NCBI GenBank assembly: GCA_964602595.1
Contig: CAZRRO010000002.1
Location: 434,001 to 498,000 of the forward strand
Direction of reading: 5' to 3'
DNA length: 64,000 nucleotides
From: CAIWAH01 sp964602595
Lineage (GTDB): Bacteria; Verrucomicrobiota; Verrucomicrobiia; Limisphaerales; UBA9464
The first letter of the stretch is position 1; each line of letters starts with the position of its first letter. This document shows positions 37,677 through 47,048 of the stretch, piece after piece. The position numbers and the translations under genes are program-made. The notes beneath the pieces are model-generated. The model was not told the origin of the DNA. It saw only the letters and a program-made list of their open reading frames with translations, and made no database searches.

Positions 37677-40600
37677 ATGAGCGACATCCAACTCAACGAC
37701 GCCTTTTTCCAGAAGACTGCCGGCTGGGAGGTCGTGAAGCACGCCCGCGCCCTGCTCGCGATCGACAAGGTGCTGTCGTCCAACTACACGCCGCCCGTGC
37801 TCAAGGGCGTAGTCGCCGCCGGCGAGACGACCTATCGCGCCGGGTTGGTCATCAAGGGCGTCATCGACATCGACAACCTGTGCACCTGCCGCGCCTCGCG
37901 GGACGACGGGATCATCTGCGCGCATTCGGTGGCGGTGGGATTGCACTGGATGCGAGGGCAGGCGGAAGAGGCGGCAGCGGGAAAATCTGGAAAGCAGGAA
38001 AGCAGGAAAGCGGGAGCGGAGGCGGTCGGCACGCTTCGCTCGGCCACGAGCGGGCCCGCCGCTTCGCCTAAACCAGCGCGAGACGGAATCAAGCTGCGTC
38101 GGGCCGAAGCCGGCGACGTGCTGGAGATCCATGTCATCTTCCCACCGAACCTCGCCGATTCGCTGGCCCGCGGCCGGGCGATGCTGGTGTTCGAGGGCGC
38201 CACCAGCCGGGGCCGGATGCCCCTCAACGCGCTCGTGAAGGCCGGGCCATTCCGGCTGTCGCCGACCGACACCGAACTGCTCGACGCGGCGGAACTCGTC
38301 AGCGGCGGCGACACGCCGGGCATGGTCCAACTGCCGGCGGCGGACTTCGTCGAACTGCTGCCCAAGCTGGCAGGACATCCGCGCCTCACGGTGGGCCGCA
38401 CGCAACCTTTCGCCGTGTCGAACACGCCCTCCGGCCTGCCACTCAAGGCAACGCTGGAGGCGAACGGCGAAATCACGATTGCGCTGCGGCCCGGCGGGAA
38501 ACCGCCGATGGTTTTCAGCGGCGGGACCGCGGCGTGGGTGCTGGCCGAAGTAGGGCAGGCTGCCAGCCTGCCCGCTGCGCCGACAGGCGCGAAAGGCGCC
38601 CCCGTGACCGCGACCAACTCGGGCAGGCTAGCAGCCTGCCCTACGTTGGCGCCGCTCGCGCTCGCGCCGCAGTTCCGTGGGGCGCTCCAGCAACCGTTGC
38701 GGATTCCGCGAACGCAGGTGCCGCTCTTCCTGTCGCAGGACTGGCCCAAGCTGTCCGCGGGCGGTTCCGTGGACGCGAACTTCCGGCTGGAAGACTTCGA
38801 GCTCAAACCACAGCCGCCAAAGTTCATCCTCAACCTCGCGGGCGGCCTCGCGCAGCTCACGGGCTCACTCCAGTGCGCCTACGGATCGCGCATCATGACC
38901 GTGGGCGTGAGCGCGGCGGGCGAGGGCGCATTCATTCCCGATCCGGCAAATCCGCGCCGTTACGCCACGCGCGATCCGCTGGCCGAACACAATGCGCTCC
39001 TACGGCTTCGCAATGCCGGCTTCATGGGACCGAATCCGCAGGGTCAGTGGCAACTGGCCGGCCAGGAACGAGTGCTGGCCTTCTTCGCCCGCGAGTTTCC
39101 CCGGCTGGAAAAGCTGTGGGAGGTCTCGCTGGAAGAACGCCTCTCGCACAGCACGCAGAAGAACCTGGAGCGGGTGACACCGCAGTTCCGCATCACGCCA
39201 AGTGGCGAGCAGTGGTTTGACCTCGAGGTCAGCTACGGCACCGCGGGCGGCGAGCGGTTCAGCGCGGCGGAAATCCAGTCGCTGCTCCAGGGCGGCGGGC
39301 GCAAGCTGAAGAACGGCAAGTTCGCCATCATTGATTCGGGTGCGGTGGAGGAGCTGCAGGAGGTCATTCTCGACTGCGCCCCGCAACAGCGCACGGGCGG
39401 CGCCGCGACGAGCTACCGGATGACTGCCGCGCAGGCGGGCTTCCTCGATTCATCGCTCACGGAACAGGGTTTCACGTTCGCCGCGCCGCTGCAGTGGAAG
39501 GAACGCGTGCGTCAGCAAACCGGCGAAGCCACCCTCGTGTGTCCGCCACTCGGCAGCCTAGACGACGTGCTCCGGCCATATCAGAAGCACGGCGTGGCAT
39601 GGATGCGCTTCCTGCGCGAGAACGGCTTCGGCGGCGTGCTCGCGGACGAAATGGGCCTGGGCAAGACACTGCAGGTGCTGGCGCATTTGAAGGCATTACG
39701 GAATGCGACGGACGCGACGCCATCGGAAGTAGGGCAGGCTGCCGGCCTGCCCGCTGCGCCGTTAGGCGCGAAACGATCTGGGCAATCCGCAACCCACGCA
39801 GACAGGCTGGCAGCAAACCCCTCGTTCATGCCGCTCGACCAAGCCCGCCCGGTCGGGCGTTCCGAGCGGCACCTGCCCCACTGGCGGCAGGATGGGACCA
39901 CTTACTTCGTCACCTTCCGGCTCGCCGATTCCCTGCCGGCCGGCCGACTGACCGAACTGGTCTTCGAGCGCAAAGCCTGGCAGGAAAGGAACCCGGAACC
40001 TCGCTCGGAAGCCCAGGAAGAAGAGCACCACGACCTTTTTGTCCGCCGGCTTGAAGGCTGGCTCGACGCTGGCCATGGCGCATGCTGGTTGAAACGGCCG
40101 GATGCGGTGGCAATCGTTGAGGAATCGCTGCGGCACTTTGATGGCGAGCGTTACGCGCTGGGCTGGTTCGCGATCATGCCCAATCACATTCATGCGTTGG
40201 TCATCCCGCTGAACGGTCACGCGCTCTCCGAGATCACGCATACTTGGAAGAGCTTCACCGCCAACCGCATCAACGCCGCCGTCGGGCGAACCGGGCGGCT
40301 GTGGCAGGATGAGTCGTTCGACATGATCGTGCGCAGCTCCGGCCATCTGCGGAAGGTGGCCGAATACATCCGGGACAATCCCAAGGCTGCCCGGCTTGGG
40401 GAGAACGACGCGAGGGTGGGGCACGGAAGCGCGGCCGGCGGTCCCATCGAAGCGGGGTTGGCCGCCAGCCTGCCCGCGTCGGTGGTTTCAGAACGGGAGG
40501 GTTTCGCGCCTACCGGCGCAGCGGGCAGGCTGGCAGCCTGCCCTACTCTGGTCGTCTGCCCCACCACGCTAGTCTTCAACTGGGCGGCGGAGGCGGCGAA

Positions 40601-41798
40601 GTTCACGCCGGAACTGCGCGTGCTGGTGCTCAACGGACCGGATCGGCACAAGGAGTTCGCCCGCATTGCCGAGAGCGACCTGATCATCACCAGCTACGCG
40701 CTAATCCGCCGCGACGCAGAGCGATATCGCGAACTGGAGTTCGACACCGTGGTGCTCGACGAGGCGCAGCACATCAAGAACCGCCAGACCCAGAACGCCC
40801 AGGCCGTGAAGGCCATCCGCGCGCAGCACCGGCTCGTGCTGACCGGCACGCCGCTGGAGAACTCCGTGCTCGATCTGTGGAGCATCTTCGACTTCCTCAT
40901 GCCGGGTTACCTCGGCACGACGCAGGACTTCCGTGAGCGCTACGAGGTGCCCATCGCCAAGGAGCGCGACGCGGCGACCATTGCGCGGCTGGCCAAACGC
41001 GTGCGGCCGTTCCTGCTCCGCCGCCTCAAACGCGATGTCGTGAAGGAACTGCCGGCCAAGCTGGAGCAGGTGTCGTTCTGCGACCTGACCGACGAACAGG
41101 CGACGGTTTACCAGCAGTTGCTTGCCCACACGCGCAAGGAGGTTCTCGAAGCGGTTGGCGAACAGGGTCTGGCGAAGAGCCGGATGCTCGTGCTGACGGC
41201 CCTGCTGCGGCTGCGGCAGGTGTGCTGCGACCTGCGGCTGCTGCAAAAGCCGGACGAATCCGGCGAGAAACCGGTCAAGGCCGACAAGGCGTCAGGGAAG
41301 GTCCAACTGTTTGGCGAACTGCTCGACGAGATCGTGGACGGCGGCCACCGCGTGCTCGTGTTCAGCCAGTTCACCTCGATGCTGGCGCTGCTCCGCGAGG
41401 AACTGGAGGCGCGTGAACTCACGCACTGTTACCTCGACGGCTCGACCAACAACCGCGGCGAGGTCGTGCAGAAGTTCCAGACGGACGAATCCATCCCGGT
41501 GTTCCTCATCTCGCTGAAGGCCGGCGGCGTGGGCCTGAACCTGACGGGTGCGGACACCGTCATCCACTTCGATCCGTGGTGGAATCCCGCGGTCGAGGAC
41601 CAGGCCACCGACCGTGCCCACCGCATTGGCCAGACCCGCGTGGTGACGAGCTACAAACTCATCGCGCGCGGCACGGTCGAGGAGAAGATCCTGACCTTGC
41701 AGCGCAAGAAGCGGGAAATCATCGAGGCCACCCTGACCGGCGAGGAAGCCTTCACCGAGAAACTGAGCTGGGACGAGATTCAGGAGTTGCTGAACTGA
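37677..41798 (+). CDS. SNF2-family helicase with SWIM zinc finger, interrupted in frame by a Y1 transposase
   Basis: 1,373 residues. A SWIM zinc finger (Cys69, Cys71, Cys81, His83) precedes a DUF-like beta region; the SNF2 ATPase has motif I DEMGLGKT (Lys663), motif Ia VVCPTTLVFNW, DEAQ box (from Asp1028), SGTPLEN-like LTGTPLENS, and the C-terminal helicase lobe with FSQFTSMLALL, LKAGGVGLNLT and HRIGQTR. Between motifs I and Ia, where relatives have about 20 residues, lie about 270 extra residues encoding a complete REP-associated transposase plus REPIN-derived peptide (about residues 685-957), and a further REPIN-derived segment lies near residues 292-323. The frame is never interrupted. Start ATG 37677 begins the conserved domain. 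Confidence 0.9.
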   Translation: MSDIQLNDAFFQKTAGWEVVKHARALLAIDKVLSSNYTPPVLKGVVAAGETTYRAGLVIKGVIDIDNLCTCRASRDDGIICAHSVAVGLHWMRGQAEEAAAGKSGKQESRKAGAEAVGTLRSATSGPAASPKPARDGIKLRRAEAGDVLEIHVIFPPNLADSLARGRAMLVFEGATSRGRMPLNALVKAGPFRLSPTDTELLDAAELVSGGDTPGMVQLPAADFVELLPKLAGHPRLTVGRTQPFAVSNTPSGLPLKATLEANGEITIALRPGGKPPMVFSGGTAAWVLAEVGQAASLPAAPTGAKGAPVTATNSGRLAACPTLAPLALAPQFRGALQQPLRIPRTQVPLFLSQDWPKLSAGGSVDANFRLEDFELKPQPPKFILNLAGGLAQLTGSLQCAYGSRIMTVGVSAAGEGAFIPDPANPRRYATRDPLAEHNALLRLRNAGFMGPNPQGQWQLAGQERVLAFFAREFPRLEKLWEVSLEERLSHSTQKNLERVTPQFRITPSGEQWFDLEVSYGTAGGERFSAAEIQSLLQGGGRKLKNGKFAIIDSGAVEELQEVILDCAPQQRTGGAATSYRMTAAQAGFLDSSLTEQGFTFAAPLQWKERVRQQTGEATLVCPPLGSLDDVLRPYQKHGVAWMRFLRENGFGGVLADEMGLGKTLQVLAHLKALRNATDATPSEVGQAAGLPAAPLGAKRSGQSATHADRLAANPSFMPLDQARPVGRSERHLPHWRQDGTTYFVTFRLADSLPAGRLTELVFERKAWQERNPEPRSEAQEEEHHDLFVRRLEGWLDAGHGACWLKRPDAVAIVEESLRHFDGERYALGWFAIMPNHIHALVIPLNGHALSEITHTWKSFTANRINAAVGRTGRLWQDESFDMIVRSSGHLRKVAEYIRDNPKAARLGENDARVGHGSAAGGPIEAGLAASLPASVVSEREGFAPTGAAGRLAACPTLVVCPTTLVFNWAAEAAKFTPELRVLVLNGPDRHKEFARIAESDLIITSYALIRRDAERYRELEFDTVVLDEAQHIKNRQTQNAQAVKAIRAQHRLVLTGTPLENSVLDLWSIFDFLMPGYLGTTQDFRERYEVPIAKERDAATIARLAKRVRPFLLRRLKRDVVKELPAKLEQVSFCDLTDEQATVYQQLLAHTRKEVLEAVGEQGLAKSRMLVLTALLRLRQVCCDLRLLQKPDESGEKPVKADKASGKVQLFGELLDEIVDGGHRVLVFSQFTSMLALLREELEARELTHCYLDGSTNNRGEVVQKFQTDESIPVFLISLKAGGVGLNLTGADTVIHFDPWWNPAVEDQATDRAHRIGQTRVVTSYKLIARGTVEEKILTLQRKKREIIEATLTGEEAFTEKLSWDEIQELLN
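38550..38644. repeat. REPIN (two inverted REP sequences) inside the helicase gene
   Basis: The left arm begins GTAGGGCAGGCTGCCAGCC and the right arm ends GGCTAGCAGCCTGCCCTAC; the arms are inverted copies and each is itself nearly palindromic. They are separated by about 47 bp that include GCTGCGCCG and AGGCGCGAAA, also found beside the transposase further downstream. The element is read in frame by the helicase gene without a stop codon (VGQAASLPAAPTGAK and following). Confidence 0.85.
39729..40546 (+). mobile_element. REP-associated Y1 transposase (RAYT) unit flanked by REPINs
   Basis: The unit is bounded by GTAGGGCAGGCTGCCGGCC on the left and GGCTGGCAGCCTGCCCTAC on the right, with second, degenerate REP arms just inside (39798-39820 and 40453-40478). 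Between them is a complete Y1/HUH transposase in the same frame as the helicase: N-terminal HLPHWRQDGTTYFVTFRLAD, metal-binding His837-x-His839 in MPNHIHALV, LWQDESFDMIVR and catalytic Tyr897 in AEYIRDNP (helicase numbering). RAYTs are single-copy transposases linked to REP dissemination. An internal ATG at 39829 (MPLDQARPVG) could allow separate translation. Confidence 0.85.
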
Positions 41799-41825
41799 AC
41801 CGGCCGTTTCACCACACACGACAAC

Positions 41826-42347
41826 ATGCGCCACGGGTGGATCAGGATTGTCCTGCTCGTCGTCGGCTTCGCGCTGCTGGCCGGCCTCGCCTTGCGCCCG
41901 GCCGGCGTGCGATTGGCAGACGGCACCTACCTGCGGGTGCTGGCCGCGACGGTTGGTCCCAACCACGCCTTCTCGACCGGCGAATGGTCTGGGCGACGCC
42001 CGTTTGTTTGGCTCCCGTTGGCGCTACGGGATCGGCTCGGATGGCGCCACTATTCCCTGAACGTGCCGGTTGCTGATTCCGACAGCGTGATGCTTTGGTT
42101 GGCCAGTTACTCGCCGGCCACCCGTTCGCTCAAGCCGCGGACCTTCACGGCGGTGGAACTGGTGGACGCCCAGGGCTACGTGCTGTCGGTGGGGGCACAG
42201 GCGGCGGTGCCGGTCCCGTCCCGTGAAGCCGGCCTCGTGCTGTTGCCCGGCGTGACCAACTTCCCCGCCGGCTCGCGCCTTCGCTTCCGCTATGGTCCGG
42301 CGCCGGGATGGGTAACCGAATTGAAATCGCCGCGACGGTTAAACTGA
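41826..42347 (+). CDS. Hypothetical membrane-anchored protein
   Basis: 173 residues with one N-terminal membrane segment (IRIVLLVVGFALLAGLAL) and an extracytoplasmic part with no domain I recognise (VRLADGTYLRVLAATVGPN, SREAGLVLLPGVTNFPAGS). It follows the helicase gene by 27 bp on the same strand and may be co-transcribed. It is convergent with the PIG-L gene. Confidence 0.65.
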   Translation: MRHGWIRIVLLVVGFALLAGLALRPAGVRLADGTYLRVLAATVGPNHAFSTGEWSGRRPFVWLPLALRDRLGWRHYSLNVPVADSDSVMLWLASYSPATRSLKPRTFTAVELVDAQGYVLSVGAQAAVPVPSREAGLVLLPGVTNFPAGSRLRFRYGPAPGWVTELKSPRRLN

Positions 42348-42376
42348 GTGCCAAACCGGGCGACGGCGACGGCGCC

Positions 42377-43234
42377 TCAGGCAAACAGCGTCGCCGCGTT
42401 TTCCGCCAGGCCGAGGTTCCGGCCGCCGCCTTGCACCTCGACCACCTGGCCGCCGCGCCACGCGCGCAGCCGGTAGAGCGTCGCAAAGCCGTAGTCCGGC
42501 GCCGCGCCGCCCTGGCCACCGACCAGTTCGCTGCCGCGGCGCACGTTGTCCTGCATCCAGGCCGGCAGCAGAAGGTGGAAGGGATTGCGCCGCACCTCGC
42601 CGACGTGGAACGACGTGCCGGTGACCTGGTCCGTGAGCCCCTGTTCGCTGACCTCGACCATCAGGTTCGGTTTGGTCATCTGGCCCCAGTATTCCGTCTC
42701 GACCAAGGTCGTGGCGAAGCCCGCGCCCAGTTGCGCCAGCGCATCCATCACGAGGAAATGCACGCCAATGTGGGTGCCGTTCCAATCGTGTTCGTGCGGG
42801 AAGAAGATCGCCCGCGGCTGTTCCGCGGCGAGGATGCCGGCGATCACCTTCACCATGCCCGCCCAGTGCGCGGGATCCTCGGCGCGGCATTTCGGGGTGA
42901 CCTTCTCCAGCCCGTTTGGTGCCGTCTGAATGAGCCCGAAGCCGATGTAGCCGCACGCCTCCTTCAGCTCGGCGAGCCGTTCGGCCTGGCGGGCCTTGGC
43001 CGAGCCCTGCGTGACGGCGACGTTAATCACGTTCCACGCGGCCTCGCGCCGCAACCGCAGCGGCAGGGCGCCGATGATGCACTCGTCGTCCGGATGCGGC
43101 GAAAAGATCAGCGCCTTGGGCGCACCAGCAGGCACCGGCGGATTCGCGGCCGGGGCATAGCCCCCCAGGCCATAGGCTTTGCTTTCCCGGAAACCACGGG
43201 CGTAGGCGGCCACGAGCGACGCGTAAGGATTCAT
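42377..43234 (-). CDS. PIG-L (LmbE) family deacetylase
   Basis: 285 residues with the zinc-binding motif HPDDE in ALIFSPHPDDECIIGAL and the downstream HEHDWNGTHIGVH with the third His ligand, both characteristic of LmbE/PIG-L N-acetylglucosaminyl deacetylases. The substrate could be a sugar, lipid or mycothiol/bacillithiol-like precursor and cannot be deduced. No signal peptide, so cytoplasmic. It follows the GNAT gene on the same strand with a 47-bp gap. Confidence 0.88.
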   Translation of the reverse strand: MNPYASLVAAYARGFRESKAYGLGGYAPAANPPVPAGAPKALIFSPHPDDECIIGALPLRLRREAAWNVINVAVTQGSAKARQAERLAELKEACGYIGFGLIQTAPNGLEKVTPKCRAEDPAHWAGMVKVIAGILAAEQPRAIFFPHEHDWNGTHIGVHFLVMDALAQLGAGFATTLVETEYWGQMTKPNLMVEVSEQGLTDQVTGTSFHVGEVRRNPFHLLLPAWMQDNVRRGSELVGGQGGAAPDYGFATLYRLRAWRGGQVVEVQGGGRNLGLAENAATLFA

Positions 43235-43281
43235 GATGCGAACAGTCTAACTGGGCGCCGGCCGGAAGGCGATACCCCGAC

Positions 43282-44421
43282 TCAGGCCGCCGCCCGTTCG
43301 TAAAGCCGGTAGGTCTTGTAGGGCACCGCAGAGAAGGCGCCGAGCAGGCGGATTACGGGCGCGTTGTCCTCCAGCACCCACGAGGCCTCGCAGCCGACGA
43401 AACCGAGGCGCCGGGCCTCGCGCAGCGTTTCGGCGAACATCATCGCCTCCAGGCCGCGCTGCCGGAATTCGCCCCGCGTGCCCAGCGCCACGAGCCGGAA
43501 TAGCTTCGGCTGCCGCCAGCCCAGCAGATACGGCAGGGCCCGGAAGACCCCCGGCGAAAGCATCCGCCCTCGCAACGGCTGGAGGATTTCGTTGGCGTCG
43601 GGCAGCGCGAGGAGGAAGCCCGCGACTTCACCGTCCTGTTCCGCGAGCCAGACCAATCCGTTCACCAGCAAGGGCGCAAGGCGTTCCGCCAGCAGGCTGA
43701 TTTCGCCGTCGGTCAACGGCACGGCGCCCCAGTTTTTCTCCCAGGCCTCGTTGTAGATGCGCTTGATCTTCGGCACGTCGGCCGCCAACGACTGCTTGGT
43801 GATGGGCCGGACGACCAGCCGCGGATTCCGCCGGCGAAAGCCTTCGGCCAGCCGGTCGAGCCGGGCCTGCGGCGCCGTGGCGAGGTCGATGTGGAAGGCG
43901 ATGAGATCCTTCGCCTTGGTGAATCCGGCCGCCTCGACCAGCGCCGGCAGGTGCGGCGGGTTGTAGCTCATCATCAGCGCGGGGGCCGAATCGAAGCCGG
44001 CCACCAACAGGCCGCACTCGTCGTTGATGGACGGGTTCATCGGCCCCAGCACTCGGTCCATCCCGGCCTCGCGGGCCCAATCCGTGGCCGCGGAAAACAG
44101 CGCCGAGGTGATCGCGGAATCGTTCTCGCTCTCGAGGAAACCGAAGTGCGCGGTGCGTTCCCCGTGGAGCGAATTGTGCGTGTCGTCCACCAGCGCGGCG
44201 AGGCGCCCCACGTCCCGGCCGGCGCGGACCGCCACCCAGAGCTGCATGCGGGCGTGCTGGAAGAAGGGGTTTGAAGGCGCCAGCACGCGGTGCATTTCCG
44301 AATCCAGCGGGGCGACCCAAAGCCGGTCGTGGCGATACAGCCGGTGGGCCACGCCGAGGAAACGCCGGCGGTCGGCGGCGCGGGTGTGGTCGAGCGGGAC
44401 AAGCTGAACGGCGGCGGACAT
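43282..44421 (-). CDS. GNAT-superfamily N-acetyltransferase-like protein
   Basis: 379 residues. The C-terminal half has the acetyl-CoA-binding layout of GNAT enzymes (EVAGFLLALPDANEILQ, LFRLVALGTRGEFRQRGLE, then EASWVLEDNAPVIRLLGAFS). The N-terminal half (FLGVAHRLYRHDRLWVAPL, VLGPMNPSINDECGLLVAGF) matches the two-lobed YghO-like group of unknown substrate. Start 44421 is chosen where the conserved N-terminus begins; the frame extends to 44469. It is divergent from the PQQ-like propeller gene. Confidence 0.82.
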   Translation of the reverse strand: MSAAVQLVPLDHTRAADRRRFLGVAHRLYRHDRLWVAPLDSEMHRVLAPSNPFFQHARMQLWVAVRAGRDVGRLAALVDDTHNSLHGERTAHFGFLESENDSAITSALFSAATDWAREAGMDRVLGPMNPSINDECGLLVAGFDSAPALMMSYNPPHLPALVEAAGFTKAKDLIAFHIDLATAPQARLDRLAEGFRRRNPRLVVRPITKQSLAADVPKIKRIYNEAWEKNWGAVPLTDGEISLLAERLAPLLVNGLVWLAEQDGEVAGFLLALPDANEILQPLRGRMLSPGVFRALPYLLGWRQPKLFRLVALGTRGEFRQRGLEAMMFAETLREARRLGFVGCEASWVLEDNAPVIRLLGAFSAVPYKTYRLYERAAA

Positions 44422-44506
44422 CGCGGTGGGCCGAGCATACGGACAGACGCCGCCAAGGCGAGCCGACACGCTTGCCGACTTGGATCGGCGCTGCGTTCAT
44501 GGGCCG

Positions 44507-45973
44507 GTGAACTTCCCCCGCCTGATGCTCGCGGCCGCGCTGGCCTCCCGACTTTGTTCGTCCAGTTTGGCGGGCCCGGATTGGCCGCAGTTCCGCGGAC
44601 CCGGCGGTCTCGGCATCGCGGCGGAGGAAGCCCGGCCCCCCATCCATTTCGGGCCGGCGACCAACGTCCAGTGGCGGGTGGCAGTCCCGGCGGGAAATTC
44701 GTCGCCCATCGTCTGGGGCGGGCGGATTTTCCTGACGGGATTCGCCGGGGGCAAACTGCTCACGCTGGCCCAGGATTTGGCGACCGGCCGGGAACTGTGG
44801 CGCCGCGAACTCACCCCGGCCCAGGTCGAGGAAGTTCATCCCTCGCTCGGCAGCCCCGCCTCGGCCACGCCGGTTACCGACGGCGAGCGGGTTTACGTTC
44901 ATTTCGGTTCGTTCGGTTCGGCAGCCTACGGGTTGGACGGTCGCGAACTCTGGCGGCGGCCCATGAAGCTGACCCAAACCGAATACGGCGCGAGCTCGTC
45001 GCCCGTGTTGGCCGGCGGTCACGTCATCCAACTGCTCGACCAGGATGGCGATTCCCATCTCGTCGCCCTGGACCGACGCACCGGCGAAGTCGTCTGGCGC
45101 GTGGAACGCCCCGACATGCGCCGCGGCTTCGGCACACCGCTGGTCTGGACTCATGACGGCGCGACCGACCTCGTCGTGCCCGGCACGCTGTGGTTGCGAG
45201 GGCTTGATCCGGCCACCGGCGTCGAACGCTGGCGGGTCAGCGGCCTTGCCCGGATCACCTGCACGTCCCCGGTGGCCGGCGACGGCCTGCTGCTCGCCGC
45301 GAGCTGGACCACCGGCGGCGACCATGGGCCCGGCCACCTGCTCATGCCCAAATTCGCCGAGGTGCTGGCCGAGCGCGACACGGACGGCGACGGCCGGTTC
45401 AGCTTCGCCGAACTGCCGCCCGGCCCCGCCAAGGACCGCTTCAAGCACCTCGACGGCAACCGCAACGGCTTCGTCGAACGGACCGAATGGGAGACCATGG
45501 CAGACATATTTTCCCGCGTGGAGAACCAGGCCTTTGCCGTGCGGCCCGACGCGCAGGGACGGCTCTCCGATGCCGGCGTGCTCTGGCGTTTCAAGAAGGG
45601 TCTGCCCTACGTCGGTTCGCCGCTGCTTTACCGCGGGCGCCTCTACCTGGTGAAGGACGGCGGCATGCTTACCTGCCTCGACCCGCTGACCGGCCGGCCC
45701 CTCTATCAGGAAGAACGACTGGGGCCTCTCGGCGCCTACTACGCGAGCCCGACCGCGGCGGACGGCCGCATTTACGTCGCCTCGCAGCGCGGCGTGGTTT
45801 CCGTGGTGAAGGCCGGCGACACCCTCGAAGTGCTTGCCCGCAACGACCTCGGCGAAACCGTCCACGCGTCACCGGTCATGGTGGGAGAGGCTCTGCTTCT
45901 GCGCACTGCCGGCCACCTCACGGCGTTCCGCGATTCCCGGGAACCATCGGCCCGCCAGACCGAAACCCGCTAG
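44507..45973 (+). CDS. Exported PQQ-like beta-propeller protein with EF-hand insertion
   Basis: 488 residues from a GTG at 44507, which gives a signal peptide (FPRLMLAAALASRLCSSSLAG). The body is an outer-membrane-assembly/PQQ-like propeller (PDWPQFRGPGGLG, TGRELWRRELTPAQ, TGEVVWRVERPDMRRG, GSPLLYRGRLYLVKDGGML). Around residues 285-325 two EF-hand-like calcium loops are inserted (DTDGDGRFSFAEL and LDGNRNGFVERTE). Such proteins are common in Planctomycetes/Verrucomicrobia and of unknown function. The PQQ-dehydrogenase catalytic residues are not evident. Confidence 0.85.
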   Translation: MNFPRLMLAAALASRLCSSSLAGPDWPQFRGPGGLGIAAEEARPPIHFGPATNVQWRVAVPAGNSSPIVWGGRIFLTGFAGGKLLTLAQDLATGRELWRRELTPAQVEEVHPSLGSPASATPVTDGERVYVHFGSFGSAAYGLDGRELWRRPMKLTQTEYGASSSPVLAGGHVIQLLDQDGDSHLVALDRRTGEVVWRVERPDMRRGFGTPLVWTHDGATDLVVPGTLWLRGLDPATGVERWRVSGLARITCTSPVAGDGLLLAASWTTGGDHGPGHLLMPKFAEVLAERDTDGDGRFSFAELPPGPAKDRFKHLDGNRNGFVERTEWETMADIFSRVENQAFAVRPDAQGRLSDAGVLWRFKKGLPYVGSPLLYRGRLYLVKDGGMLTCLDPLTGRPLYQEERLGPLGAYYASPTAADGRIYVASQRGVVSVVKAGDTLEVLARNDLGETVHASPVMVGEALLLRTAGHLTAFRDSREPSARQTETR

Positions 45974-46088
45974 GACACGGGATTGGGCGCGCTTCGACAC
46001 GGGCAAATCCACGCCCGGGAATGCCGTCATCGCCCACGGTTCACGACCAACGATTGCCTGCGGTCCGGCAACCGGTTTACTAAACGCC

Positions 46089-47045
46089 ATGTCCACGCAC
46101 CGAAGTTCCTTCCGTCGCCCCGCCCTGATCGCGTTGGCAAGCCTCGCCGGCCTGGCTGCTGTTCCGACGGCCCACGCATTGATCTTCATCGGTTCCGGCG
46201 ACACCGGCTTCAACACCACCGCCCCCGGCGGCGCCCTGACGGACAGCGGCTGGCAGTATCAGGGCAACTGGGGCGGATTGTTGGGCACGCCCGTCAGCCC
46301 GAACTTTTTCCTGACCGCCAAGCACGGCGGCGGGGCGGTGGGCAACAGTTTCTCCTACCAAGGCGAATCCTTCACCACGGTCGCCCGGTTCAACCACCCG
46401 ACGGCCGACCTCACGCTCTGGCAGGTGGGTGGCACGTTCACCAGCTATGCGCCGCTCTACACCGGCAGCGACGAGGTTGGCAAAGACCTGGTCGTGTTCG
46501 GCCGGAGTGCGGTCCGGGGCGCGGAGGTCAACGTAGCCGGGGCGTCTCCGACGGATCTCCGGGGCTGGCAATGGGGCAACACCGGCGGCGGTGTCCGGCG
46601 CTGGGGCGAAAACACGGTGGATGCGGTCGCGACTGTTGCCGGGGCCAACTACCTGGTAGCCGGGTTCAGCGCGGATGGCGGCTTGAACGAGGCGACGCTG
46701 GCCAGCGGAGACTCCGGCGGCGGTGTTTTCCTCCAGGACGCCGGCATCTGGAAGCTCGCCGGCATCAACTACGCGGTGGAGGCCGAGTTTCGACTGACCG
46801 CCAACGGGAGTTCGTTCTCCGCGGCCATCTTCGACGCCGGCGGACTGTATGGGAACACGGGCGCCGGTTTCACGCTACTGAACGACGGGCCTGGCAATCT
46901 CGAAGCCAGCTTCTATTCCACCCGGGTTTCCAACTATGCGGACTGGATCGAAGGCGTCACAGCCGTGCCGGAGCCACGGACGATGGTGCTATTGACCGGC
47001 ATCGCTTTGGCCGGCTTCGCGTTGGTGCGCCGCGGACGCGAATAG
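46089..47045 (+). CDS. PEP-CTERM-anchored trypsin-like serine protease
   Basis: 318 residues with a signal peptide (RRPALIALASLAGLAAVPTAHA), a chymotrypsin-fold domain with catalytic His in LTAKHGGG, likely Asp in HPTADLTLWQ and nucleophile Ser in GDSGGGVF, and a C-terminal PEP-CTERM tail (AVPEPRTMVLLTGIALAG, then RRGRE). It would be exported and anchored by an exosortase. ATG 46089 begins the signal peptide; an upstream in-frame extension overlaps the preceding gene and is rejected. Confidence 0.87.
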   Translation: MSTHRSSFRRPALIALASLAGLAAVPTAHALIFIGSGDTGFNTTAPGGALTDSGWQYQGNWGGLLGTPVSPNFFLTAKHGGGAVGNSFSYQGESFTTVARFNHPTADLTLWQVGGTFTSYAPLYTGSDEVGKDLVVFGRSAVRGAEVNVAGASPTDLRGWQWGNTGGGVRRWGENTVDAVATVAGANYLVAGFSADGGLNEATLASGDSGGGVFLQDAGIWKLAGINYAVEAEFRLTANGSSFSAAIFDAGGLYGNTGAGFTLLNDGPGNLEASFYSTRVSNYADWIEGVTAVPEPRTMVLLTGIALAGFALVRRGRE

Positions 47046-47048
47046 TCC

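Noticed and set aside
39729..40546. Transposase insertion considered as an intein
   Set aside because: No Cys/Ser start, no HN-Cys/Ser end and no splicing blocks; the domain is an HUH/Y1 transposase and the boundaries are REP palindromes.
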